From Treponema bryantii (GTDB lineage: Bacteria > Spirochaetota > Spirochaetia > Treponematales > Treponemataceae): DNA of 64,000 nt. The translations under genes were made by a program, and so were the position numbers. Below, piece by piece: positions 15,129-23,385 of the stretch. The stretch lies in NCBI RefSeq assembly GCF_900113965.1, contig NZ_FORI01000003.1, forward strand, positions 62,001 to 126,000, given 5' to 3'. Under the pieces are notes generated by a model, which was not told where the DNA came from, ran no database searches, and was given only the letters and a program-made list of their open reading frames with translations. Position 1 is the stretch's first letter. Each line of letters opens with the position of its first letter.

Positions 15129-17636
15129 CTAACGCTCCATATTAAAGCTTACTGTACGAAGTATATCACCGAATACACCGGCAGCTGTTACACCTGCACC
15201 GGCACCGTATCCGCGAACAGTCAAAGGAATTGGCTGATAGCGCTCTGTGTAGAATACAAATGCGTTTTCTCCACCTTTTACGCTATAAAGTGGATCATCC
15301 TGTCCAACTTCCATCATACCAACGCTAACCTGTCCGTCTTTGATTGTAGCACCCATACGGAGTACCTTACCCTTCTTCTTAAGGTCTGCAATCTTCTTTG
15401 CAAAGTAGTCATCAACTTCAGGAAGCTTCTTTAAGAACTCTTCAACAGTTCCGCTTGAATCAAAGCTGTCTGGAAATACCTTGAACATCTGAATATCAGA
15501 AAGTTCGATGTCATAACCAGATTCGCGGGCAATGATAAGTCCCTTGCGGGCAACGTCCATTCCGTTCAAGTCGTCACGTGGGTCCGGCTCAGTGTAGCGC
15601 AGCTCTTTTGCTTCAAGAACAGCCTGGCTGAAAGGAACACCTTCGTCGAGTTTTCCAAAAATATAAGAAAGAGAACCAGACATAATTCCGTTGAAATGAT
15701 CAAGCTTATCACCAGATTTATAAAGGTTCTGCAAAGTATCAATAATAGGAAGTCCGGCACCAACGTTTGTCTCATAAAGGAAGCGGCGGTGCATCTTGTT
15801 TGCTGTACGGCGAAGTTCGTGATAGAACTTAATGTCCATAGAGTTAGCACGCTTGTTTGGTGTTGCAATGCTCATACCTGCATTTAAGATGTCGAGGTAG
15901 CGCTCAGGCAAATCATAAGATGCTGTACAGTCTACGAATACTGGATTAAGAGGCTTCTTTTCACGAACAAACTTAATGATATCATCAACATTCTGATTTG
16001 AGTTGAATGGGAAGTCCGGCTTTTTCATCTGGTCACGCCAGTTACTGAGGTCAAGACCGTCTTCATTCAAAATCATACCGTCAATAGTAGTAATACAGAG
16101 AACTTTGATATCAACATTTTCTTTAAGAAGCTTTTCTCTCTGGTCGCGGATCTGATCGATCATTGTTCCACCAATAGTTCCGGCACCGAAAGCAAATACT
16201 TCGATTGTCTGAGCAGTATGGAAGAAGAACTGATGAACGGCACGAACAGCAGTATCAGCATATTCATTTTCAATAACTGCAGAAATACAGCGCTCTGAAC
16301 TACCCTGAGCAATTGCAAGAATATTGATATCCTGGCTTGAAAGAGCGTTGAGGAATTTTCCTGCAACACCGCGGTTAGCAATCATGCCATCGCCGACAAC
16401 TGAAACAATTGCGCAGTCCTTACGAACATCAATTGCGTCAATCAGCTTTTCGCGGATCTCAAGTTCGAACTTTGCTTCAAGAGCATCTTTTACGATATCT
16501 GCCTCGCTGTCGCGAACACAGAAAGAAATTGTATATTCCGAAGAAGACTGAGTAATCAAAAGTATTGAACTTCCGGCAGAAGATACAGCAGAGAAAATCT
16601 TGCTTGCCATGCCAGTGCGGCCGCGCATAAGTGAACCGCCCACGCTGATCATTGAAACATGCTTCAAAGAAGAAATACCACAGATGCTTGATTTACCCTT
16701 ACGGCTTTCAAAAGGTCCCTGACCAATACGTGTACCACGTGCACTAGGATTGTGAGAGTTCAAGCTCCATGCTTCAATTCCCTTTGCCTGAAGAGGTGCA
16801 ATTGTTTTTGGATGAAGAACCTTAGAACCAAAGAATGAAAGTTCCATAGCTTCTTCATAAGACATATCGTCTACGAGGATAGCGTCTTTTACAACACGTG
16901 GATCTGCTGTATAAACACCGTCTACGTCTGTCCAGAACTCTACGCGCTTAGCACGGAGGCTTGCTCCGATAATTGCGGCAGAGAAGTCTGAACCATTACG
17001 GCCGAGAAGTCCCATTACCGGCTTTGTTCCAGTTCCACCACTCCATGTACAGATGAATCCTGGGAACAAAAGAATCTTTGTCTGAGTTGGAGAAGCACCG
17101 TCACGGAATGGAGCACATGCTTCATTACATGCAGAATAATCAGCTTCACCCTCTTTCTGATTTCCAGTTGTGAAAACAAATTTTCTTGAATCAAGGAAAA
17201 TTACGCTCTGCTTTTTTGCAAGAAGAACATTTTCCATAATAGGAGCTGAGAGAAGTTCTCCCATACCCATAATGCGGCAGTGAACTGTGTCAGGACACTC
17301 ACCGAAAGATACACAGCCAGCGAGGAGTTTTTCGAGTTCTCCAAAATTCGGCTCAATCTTAGCCATTGTTTTTTCTGCATCAAAACCTGGAAGCTTTGAC
17401 TGAAGTTCAAGACAGATTTCGTTGTGAGTGTTTCGAATGTCGGTTACGTAATTTGTCCCGGAGATACCCGAGATACATGCATCGATTGCAGCCTGAAGAG
17501 TGTTAGAAACGCCGGCTGCTGCGCTAACTACAACACTAAGTCTGTCTTCTTTTGCGCGGTTGATAATAATGTCCGCAGAAGCAAGAATACGTCGGGCATT
17601 AGCCATCGACGTTCCACCGAATTTGAGAGTAATCAT
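15129..17636 (-). CDS. thrA: Bifunctional aspartokinase / homoserine dehydrogenase I
   Basis: This fused enzyme carries out the first and third steps from aspartate to threonine/methionine. The 835 residues have the kinase start ITLKFGGTSMANA, the kinase core FWTDVDGVYTADPR (~230-245), two ACT-type regulatory domains (~320-475; VVGDGMIANRGVAGK), the NAD(P)-binding FAFGAGTIGGTM (~480-492) and homoserine dehydrogenase motifs GIMSGSLSYIFGKL and ELRYTEPDPRDDLNG. Length matches E. coli ThrA (820). AAGGTGG lies 9 bp before ATG within a structured leader. Feedback by threonine through the ACT domains is expected from the family. Confidence 0.97.
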   Translation of the reverse strand: MITLKFGGTSMANARRILASADIIINRAKEDRLSVVVSAAAGVSNTLQAAIDACISGISGTNYVTDIRNTHNEICLELQSKLPGFDAEKTMAKIEPNFGELEKLLAGCVSFGECPDTVHCRIMGMGELLSAPIMENVLLAKKQSVIFLDSRKFVFTTGNQKEGEADYSACNEACAPFRDGASPTQTKILLFPGFICTWSGGTGTKPVMGLLGRNGSDFSAAIIGASLRAKRVEFWTDVDGVYTADPRVVKDAILVDDMSYEEAMELSFFGSKVLHPKTIAPLQAKGIEAWSLNSHNPSARGTRIGQGPFESRKGKSSICGISSLKHVSMISVGGSLMRGRTGMASKIFSAVSSAGSSILLITQSSSEYTISFCVRDSEADIVKDALEAKFELEIREKLIDAIDVRKDCAIVSVVGDGMIANRGVAGKFLNALSSQDINILAIAQGSSERCISAVIENEYADTAVRAVHQFFFHTAQTIEVFAFGAGTIGGTMIDQIRDQREKLLKENVDIKVLCITTIDGMILNEDGLDLSNWRDQMKKPDFPFNSNQNVDDIIKFVREKKPLNPVFVDCTASYDLPERYLDILNAGMSIATPNKRANSMDIKFYHELRRTANKMHRRFLYETNVGAGLPIIDTLQNLYKSGDKLDHFNGIMSGSLSYIFGKLDEGVPFSQAVLEAKELRYTEPDPRDDLNGMDVARKGLIIARESGYDIELSDIQMFKVFPDSFDSSGTVEEFLKKLPEVDDYFAKKIADLKKKGKVLRMGATIKDGQVSVGMMEVGQDDPLYSVKGGENAFVFYTERYQPIPLTVRGYGAGAGVTAAGVFGDILRTVSFNMER

Positions 17637-17735
17637 AAAAGTACCACCTTGCCAAAGTCCGCAATTTCCCCGAACATCCGGGCGAGCGCACCTCGCGGTA
17701 CGTCGGAAATCAGCTATGTATAATGTTTCTATCTA
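17637..17735 (-). promoter_or_regulatory. Structured leader of thrA
   Basis: On the minus strand, the ~100 bases before thrA contain short consecutive stems: GCGAG-GUGCG-CUCGC, then CCCG-GAUGUU-CGGG, and GUACC upstream pairing with GGUAC that includes part of the AAGGTGG ribosome-binding site. The arrangement suggests control of translation initiation. It does not match a riboswitch class I can name. Confidence 0.35.
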
Positions 17736-17766
17736 TAATATTGAATTGTAAGAGGAATGGCAATTA

Positions 17767-20043
17767 CTAAAATTCACGCATTCGGATATCTGTAAGTGCA
17801 CACTGATCCCCTGTAAGAGCAGCATAGACTTCAGTATTATCACCCTTTATTTTCGTGATATTTTCAATTGAGATTCCATAGTTTTCGGTATGAAGAATAA
17901 CTGTATTATCTTTTTTCTGTAATTCAATTTCGCAGTCAAAACCAGCCTTGTTAAAAGATTTCCATTCGTTCCAGTCATGGAAGGCTTCTTTCTTTTCCAT
18001 TATAATTTGATTTTCTGCAAAATCATTTGAACCGTTTTCTTCGCCATCCAGTTTTATAAAAGCATATTCACGGTATCCTTTTCCACCAACTGTTCCATCT
18101 TCAGAATAAAACAAAACAATTGAAGGACAATGCCATACAAAAGAAGATTCAGGAAAACTCATTGAATGGAAGGCAAGAGTCACGCTTTCCTTGAGCTTAA
18201 ATCCGTTTGTATAAACAGAACACGGAGAGTTAATCTGGATATTAGGAACATCAGCTTCAAGTCTTTCTATATAACTCACCTTATCAGAAATACGCGGGAT
18301 ATCATTTTTATCATACTGCTTACCTGTCTGTTCAACCTTAATCTGACTCAGACGGCAGTTTTCTCCGGTAAGTCCTATATAAACAGATTTTGAACTGTCA
18401 GAAAGAGCCACAATAACGCTTACAGTTTTGCTTTCACTTTCCAGCTCAAGCTTCATATGGTCTTCATATCTTCCACAGGTGATAGTATAAAAACCATCCG
18501 AACTTTTCGCATTTTTATCTGTTACCTTTACTTCAATATTTCTTGCATTAGTACAGATTGAATGCCCGTCAAACCACAATTCTCCATATTCAACATAGCG
18601 GTAAGACTCAATCATTTCTTCTGTGTTGTAAACATGCTTATCAAAAGAATCAAAAATCACCAGAGAAGGAGCGCTAAACTGTGTGTCACTGCCGTTTTCT
18701 ACCCCTTCGCATTTAAAACTGATTTTTGAGATTTTGTTTTCTACAGGAATTCCAAGAGAAACTTTTTCACGGTAAGTTCCACAGGAAATCTCGGTTTCAA
18801 GTTTATCTTCCCTTTCAGAAATATAGCTTAAAGTCTGAACATCCATAAGATGAATCATAACCTTAGCAAAAACAGGGTCAAATCTTGCACCGGCTTCTTT
18901 AATAAACTCTTCACGAATTACAACGTTCGGAAGCACTTTATTTTCTTTGTTGTCACCGGTATAAAAACACCACGCATCTGCAACAGCAACTATACGGGAA
19001 ATTACAGGAAGCGTTTCCCCCTTCAAATCAGATTTATTGCCTTTTCCATCATAACGTTCGGTGCAGTAACGGGAGGTTTCAGCGAGGTACGGATAATCTT
19101 TTATACTGGCAAGAATTTCTTCACTTGCAACCTTGTGTAAAAGAGCCGCATAGTAAACTTCTTCACATTCTTCAAAAGACTTTCCGCATTCTTCTGCAAT
19201 CTTTTTTGCAAGCTCCGCATTTTTACGGGCAATTCCCTTTGTCTTTTCATCGCAGGCTTCTACTGCTTTTGCAAAGGCTTCGGCAGTCTGACCAAACAGG
19301 TCTTTCATCATTCTCTGCTCTGCTTTCAACGCATACAGCTCAAGCTTATGTGCCCTCATAACCTCATCATTAATGTCCAGATAGGTAAAGAAGTACATAG
19401 TGATAGATGAGAAAACAATTGCCATATTAACAATTGAAAGACCATAGGTAAAAATCTGAATAATTCCAACAATGATTGGCACAACGATATAGATAATCAT
19501 CGCATAATAAATAAAACGACTGAAAGATTTTCTATATCGCAGAATTACAGAAAGCTGAATAATCGGGCCGAAAATAGGCACTATATAACAGATTAAGAAA
19601 AAGGAACCACGGAAATATACATTATCATCTGTAAAAGAATAGTACATTCCCGTAAAAAGATTTACTACAACTAAAAGAATCTCAACAATTGTCGCAATTC
19701 TTACAATTGTCAGTCTCTTAAAAATAGTTTTGATGTTTAAGCTGAAAAGAATATCTTCAAGATAATAGTTAAAAATAAGAACTATTCCGGCTGTAAATGA
19801 AAATACAAAAAAGTTTGAAACTCTTGCCATTACATAGCCAAACTCAGAAGTATCTCCATTATAAATATATGTAAGGCGGTCAAAGCCAATAAGACCAGCG
19901 GCAATTAATTCAAGAATAATAAGAATCCACTTTCTTCGCTTTGGAAGAAATCTTGTGATAAGAAGCAAAAATGCCATTATTGTACAAATAGCAGTAAGAA
20001 CGAGCATCATGTTCATCTGATGATTTCGTATAAACTCAAACAT
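17767..20043 (-). CDS. Membrane protein with degenerate HD-GYP-like domain and duplicated C-terminal domain
   Basis: This 758-residue protein starts with about seven hydrophobic segments (residues ~10-225), then a helical linker and an HD-GYP-like domain (~250-410). Signature residues are lost: LLHKVA replaces LLHDIG, and RYDGKGNKSDLKGE keeps only the end of HHERWDGKGYP. Metal-dependent phosphodiesterase activity is therefore unlikely. Two similar ~120-residue beta-rich modules follow, ending YIGLTGENCRLSQIKV and YAALTGDQCALTDIRM. ATG at 20043 with GGGAG is preferred over an upstream TTG. It sits 15 bp after the canonical HD-GYP gene, suggesting a regulatory partner. Confidence 0.75.
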   Translation of the reverse strand: MFEFIRNHQMNMMLVLTAICTIMAFLLLITRFLPKRRKWILIILELIAAGLIGFDRLTYIYNGDTSEFGYVMARVSNFFVFSFTAGIVLIFNYYLEDILFSLNIKTIFKRLTIVRIATIVEILLVVVNLFTGMYYSFTDDNVYFRGSFFLICYIVPIFGPIIQLSVILRYRKSFSRFIYYAMIIYIVVPIIVGIIQIFTYGLSIVNMAIVFSSITMYFFTYLDINDEVMRAHKLELYALKAEQRMMKDLFGQTAEAFAKAVEACDEKTKGIARKNAELAKKIAEECGKSFEECEEVYYAALLHKVASEEILASIKDYPYLAETSRYCTERYDGKGNKSDLKGETLPVISRIVAVADAWCFYTGDNKENKVLPNVVIREEFIKEAGARFDPVFAKVMIHLMDVQTLSYISEREDKLETEISCGTYREKVSLGIPVENKISKISFKCEGVENGSDTQFSAPSLVIFDSFDKHVYNTEEMIESYRYVEYGELWFDGHSICTNARNIEVKVTDKNAKSSDGFYTITCGRYEDHMKLELESESKTVSVIVALSDSSKSVYIGLTGENCRLSQIKVEQTGKQYDKNDIPRISDKVSYIERLEADVPNIQINSPCSVYTNGFKLKESVTLAFHSMSFPESSFVWHCPSIVLFYSEDGTVGGKGYREYAFIKLDGEENGSNDFAENQIIMEKKEAFHDWNEWKSFNKAGFDCEIELQKKDNTVILHTENYGISIENITKIKGDNTEVYAALTGDQCALTDIRMREF

Positions 20044-20058
20044 ACCTGTAACTCCCAA

Positions 20059-22224
20059 TCAGACATTCGTGCTGTATTTATTCAAAATTTCCTTTACTTC
20101 AGGAAGCGCATCTATAAAGACTTCTACACATTTTGCATCAAACTGAGTACCTGAGCCTTCCTGTAAAATCTCAATTGCTTTTTCCATTGTAAAGGCAGGT
20201 TTATAAATTCGTGGAGAAACAAGAGCATCAAAAACATCGGCAACAGCCATAATACGAGCAGAAAGAGGAATCAGTTCGCCGTGCAAACCTTCTGGGTATC
20301 CCTTTCCATCCCATCTTTCATGGTGATAGGCAGCCATATTTCTTGCTTCCTTCAGATAGTTTTCGCCTTGAACTGTACTGATAGCATTTTCCAGAAGAAC
20401 CTTACCGGCAATGGTATGCTTCTTCATAATTTCAAATTCTTCAGGAGTTAATTTTCCAGGCTTATTTAAGACTCCATCAGGAATATTGATTTTTCCAACA
20501 TCGTGCAAAGGTGCTGAACGCACTACATCAGACATAAATTTTGGAGTAATCTTCTGGGCGTAATAGCCTTTCTTTTTAAGTCCTTCAACAATAATCTTTA
20601 CGTATTCTGAAGTTTTCTGTACGTGAGCGCCTGTATCAGAATCGCGGCTTTCAACCATATCTGCCATTGTGATAATAAGTCCGTCCTGCATCTTAAGTGT
20701 AGATTCAGAAAGGTGACGGATATCACGCATCTGCTCGGCCTGTTTAAGAGTCATTTCACAGATAGCAGAATAAAGTCTTTCAACCTCATCCTGAGTATGA
20801 ATATCAAGAGAACGGATAATCTTTACGTTTTCATCAAGCTTTGCCTGGTCTTCTCCAGACAAGGCAAAACGTTCAAGGCAGGAAGAAATTGAACTGATAG
20901 GAATTGAAGTATAAACTCCGGTTTTCCATAACGCAAAGGCAACAATCAGAATAAAGAATCCTGCCATTGTTAAAATAATCTTAAGGAAGAAAACTACTGT
21001 ATAGTCTGCAATATATTTTAGGGAAACATCAGCACCAACATAGCATCTCATATTTTCGTCAGAATCTTTTACCGGGTAATAAACAGTAAGCAGCCAGCCC
21101 CATACATCATCTGTTTCAATAGGACCAATCTCTTTTCCTTCCAGCATATCATTAAAATATGGCTTAAAGGATTCTTCAAACGGAACGAGCTCTCCCGGAA
21201 CGTATGGAGGTTCTGCATCCGGATCTATAAATCGTGTGTCTACATCAAAAATAAACCTGCCGTTTATACCTTCTGGTTTCACAACATAAAGATAGGCAAT
21301 ATCTGTAGAACATCTAAACATTTTGTTTAGAAGCTCAGAAGTTTCGTTGTAGCCTTCTGCATCAGTTCCATACAGTAAATAATCATCTATTTTATCAACA
21401 TCAATAATTGAAGCCGCAGTCTTAACGGTACTCCAGGCAGCTTCTGTTTTCTTTGCTTTTTCGTTATCTGAATAAATACTTAAACCAGTCCATCCTGTAA
21501 GAAACATTACCATAAAAGAAGTAATTACAAGAGTATTTGTGGTTCTTGAGCGCAAGGTTCGTTTAACCTTCTTGCGCATATTTTTAATTTCATTTAACTC
21601 CTGCTCTGTAAGAGGTCTCTGAAGCCAGGCACCAAGAGTATAAATATTAAATTTCTCTTTCGGAATAAATCTAAAAATAGTTACAACTATCAGACAGGAA
21701 ATACTTTTATCTGCAAACTGTAAGATCAAATTAATTAAAGATAATGAAAGAAGATATGGTAAGCCAGTGTCCGAAGAACAGGAATGCGCAAGATAAGTAA
21801 TTAAAGAAGTTTGTGTCTGTTTGTAAATTGCAAAATGAACCAGAGAAATAACAATTGCAGAGTAAACAGAAGCTATTAAAACATATACAAGGTTTCTGCG
21901 GAATTTCTTAAAAGTGTATTTTTGAATAAACCAGACTGTAAAAATTGCAAGCAGTGCATTGCTAAAGGCCAGATATAAAGCAAGATGGTTAAATAAAGAA
22001 CAGACAAGGCTTGTAATAACTGCCGTCAAAATACCAAGCAAAAGCATTCCGCTTACAGCAGAAACAAGTATAGTTCCAAGAGAATCAAGAAAGAAAGGAA
22101 GGCCAAATTTATAAGCCGCAAATGACAAAAGAACGTTAAGTAAAGTTGCCGCTGTTACAAGCAAAACCTGCCGAGTACGAACATTATTCTGTCTATGAGT
22201 AAAAATGTCTCTCTGAAATTTCAC
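20059..22224 (-). CDS. HD-GYP phosphodiesterase with membrane and extracytoplasmic sensor domains
   Basis: A 721-residue membrane protein predicted to hydrolyse cyclic-di-GMP. The N-terminal ~200 residues hold about six hydrophobic segments (ECF-transporter-S-like look). A further helix near 225, a Cache-like extracytoplasmic domain (~245-400) and a second helix follow, then a HAMP-like linker. The last ~220 residues are a canonical HD-GYP domain with APLHDVGKINIPDGVLNKPG, HHERWDGKGYPEGLHGE and RIMAVADVFDAL all intact. It is the first gene of a pair whose partner has the degenerate version. The ligand of the sensor region is unknown. Confidence 0.9.
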   Translation of the reverse strand: MKFQRDIFTHRQNNVRTRQVLLVTAATLLNVLLSFAAYKFGLPFFLDSLGTILVSAVSGMLLLGILTAVITSLVCSLFNHLALYLAFSNALLAIFTVWFIQKYTFKKFRRNLVYVLIASVYSAIVISLVHFAIYKQTQTSLITYLAHSCSSDTGLPYLLSLSLINLILQFADKSISCLIVVTIFRFIPKEKFNIYTLGAWLQRPLTEQELNEIKNMRKKVKRTLRSRTTNTLVITSFMVMFLTGWTGLSIYSDNEKAKKTEAAWSTVKTAASIIDVDKIDDYLLYGTDAEGYNETSELLNKMFRCSTDIAYLYVVKPEGINGRFIFDVDTRFIDPDAEPPYVPGELVPFEESFKPYFNDMLEGKEIGPIETDDVWGWLLTVYYPVKDSDENMRCYVGADVSLKYIADYTVVFFLKIILTMAGFFILIVAFALWKTGVYTSIPISSISSCLERFALSGEDQAKLDENVKIIRSLDIHTQDEVERLYSAICEMTLKQAEQMRDIRHLSESTLKMQDGLIITMADMVESRDSDTGAHVQKTSEYVKIIVEGLKKKGYYAQKITPKFMSDVVRSAPLHDVGKINIPDGVLNKPGKLTPEEFEIMKKHTIAGKVLLENAISTVQGENYLKEARNMAAYHHERWDGKGYPEGLHGELIPLSARIMAVADVFDALVSPRIYKPAFTMEKAIEILQEGSGTQFDAKCVEVFIDALPEVKEILNKYSTNV

Positions 22225-22254
22225 TTGAAATGCAGCCTCTAAAATATTATAAGG

Positions 22255-23178
22255 CTACTTTAGTTTTTCCGCCAGTTCTTTTAACAGCATTACTTTAAGA
22301 CCGCGCTTTTCAATTTTCTTTACGTGCTCCGGGTTAGGCATATTTTCAAAAACAACCCAGCCGCTGGCAGTAAGATGTTCACCGATTACGCCGCCATTAT
22401 CATAAATCTGCTTTACCAGTCCGAAAGCATAATCTACATCGCGAAGGATTTTATTATCCAGTTCAAAGCGTTCACCGAGCACAGTCTTAAAATGAGGCAT
22501 AGGAGATTTTTTGCCGTAAAGTCGTTTGATTTTTTCTGTCATCTCGCGGCGGTATGCACGCTCAGCAGCCTGCTCAAGAATCTGCTCGTTTGAAACAAAG
22601 CATTTTTTACCTTCAGGAGAAGTCATAATCTCTTCAACACTCTGCCCTGTTTTCATGCATTCAGCCTTCAGACAAAGCATAGTCATAATTGCATCATCTT
22701 CAGATTTATGACTCTGATACTTTACAACATTTACTCCAAATTCCTGAGCCCATTCAACAAGCTTCTGCTTCTTTTCATATTTACGTTCAAGATAGCGCTC
22801 AAGATCAAAAGCGCGGAACTGAATGTACGGCAACTCGTAACGCTCATTAGCATCATTTACAAAACCAACATCGTTACTAACTGCAAAGCCTGCAATATAG
22901 CGGTTACCCGTAGTAAAAAGTTTTTTGATATCTTTATAATAAGCCTCGTAGTTCGGCTTAGTGCGGAAATAATCCTTAGAGTACGCAAGCTTGCAGTCAC
23001 CCTTACCAGAAAGCAGGTACCAGTCAAAATCGCATTCCGGATTCATAACAACATCTTCGCTTTCAATAATATTCAGATCATCATCGCAGATAACATACCC
23101 CAGCGAACAGATTTTTCCAACGCCGTCAAAAGTATTCGCGCATTCACAGTCAAAAAAAACAAAACTCTTGTGATTCAT
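22255..23178 (-). CDS. DEDDh-family exonuclease with BRCT-like C-terminus
   Basis: A 307-residue protein of the RNase T/DnaQ exonuclease superfamily. Exo I is FFDCECAN (D10, E12), Exo II is GFAVSNDVGF near residue 100, and Exo III is HKSEDDA (His about 157, Asp about 161), so all four acidic residues and the His are present. The last ~45 residues (from GGVIGEHLTASGWVVFEN) resemble a BRCT module. It is not a polymerase III epsilon subunit by length or context. The ATG has no Shine-Dalgarno sequence and lies 6 bases after TATAAT, so the mRNA is probably leaderless. Confidence 0.85.
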   Translation of the reverse strand: MNHKSFVFFDCECANTFDGVGKICSLGYVICDDDLNIIESEDVVMNPECDFDWYLLSGKGDCKLAYSKDYFRTKPNYEAYYKDIKKLFTTGNRYIAGFAVSNDVGFVNDANERYELPYIQFRAFDLERYLERKYEKKQKLVEWAQEFGVNVVKYQSHKSEDDAIMTMLCLKAECMKTGQSVEEIMTSPEGKKCFVSNEQILEQAAERAYRREMTEKIKRLYGKKSPMPHFKTVLGERFELDNKILRDVDYAFGLVKQIYDNGGVIGEHLTASGWVVFENMPNPEHVKKIEKRGLKVMLLKELAEKLK

Positions 23179-23184
23179 TCTTCT

Positions 23185-23213
23185 ATTATATAGGTTTTAG
23201 TTTATTTTGTCAT
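23185..23213 (-). promoter_or_regulatory. Promoter of the exonuclease gene, leaderless geometry
   Basis: On the minus strand, ATGACA (23213-23208), a 17-bp spacer and TATAAT (23190-23185) are followed by six bases and ATG. The 15-mer TATAATAGAAGAATG is identical to that at the murE start. Confidence 0.75.
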
Positions 23214-23218
23214 TTACA

Positions 23219-23266
23219 CGTCATTGCGCTCAAATAATCGTCATTGCGAGCGTAGCGAAGCAATCT
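23219..23266. repeat. REP-like element, family A, copy 3 (incomplete)
   Basis: A truncated half CGTCATTGCGCTC precedes a complete half CGTCATTGCGAGCGTAGCGA AGCAATCT in the same orientation, so here the element is a tandem rather than a palindrome. It lies between the divergent exonuclease and alpha-galactosidase genes, so it cannot be a terminator for either. Confidence 0.8.
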
Positions 23267-23385
23267 ATATTTGCAAAAACTCTATATATAATATAGATTT
23301 AACCTTTCAATTTTAGGAAGTCATACGTTATTTTTCTTATTGCTTTTCAGTTTTATTAAATATACAATTCTGAAACGAGGTTCTT

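Noticed and set aside
17637-17760. T-box riboswitch before thrA, prompted by AAGGTGGTAC
   Set aside because: The leader is too short for a stem I specifier loop, the AGGGTGGNACCGCG core is only partly matched, no terminator follows, and the motif is explained as the ribosome-binding site.
22255-23178. DNA polymerase III epsilon subunit (dnaQ)
   Set aside because: The exonuclease motifs fit, but length, the BRCT-like tail and lone context do not match a dedicated proofreading subunit.
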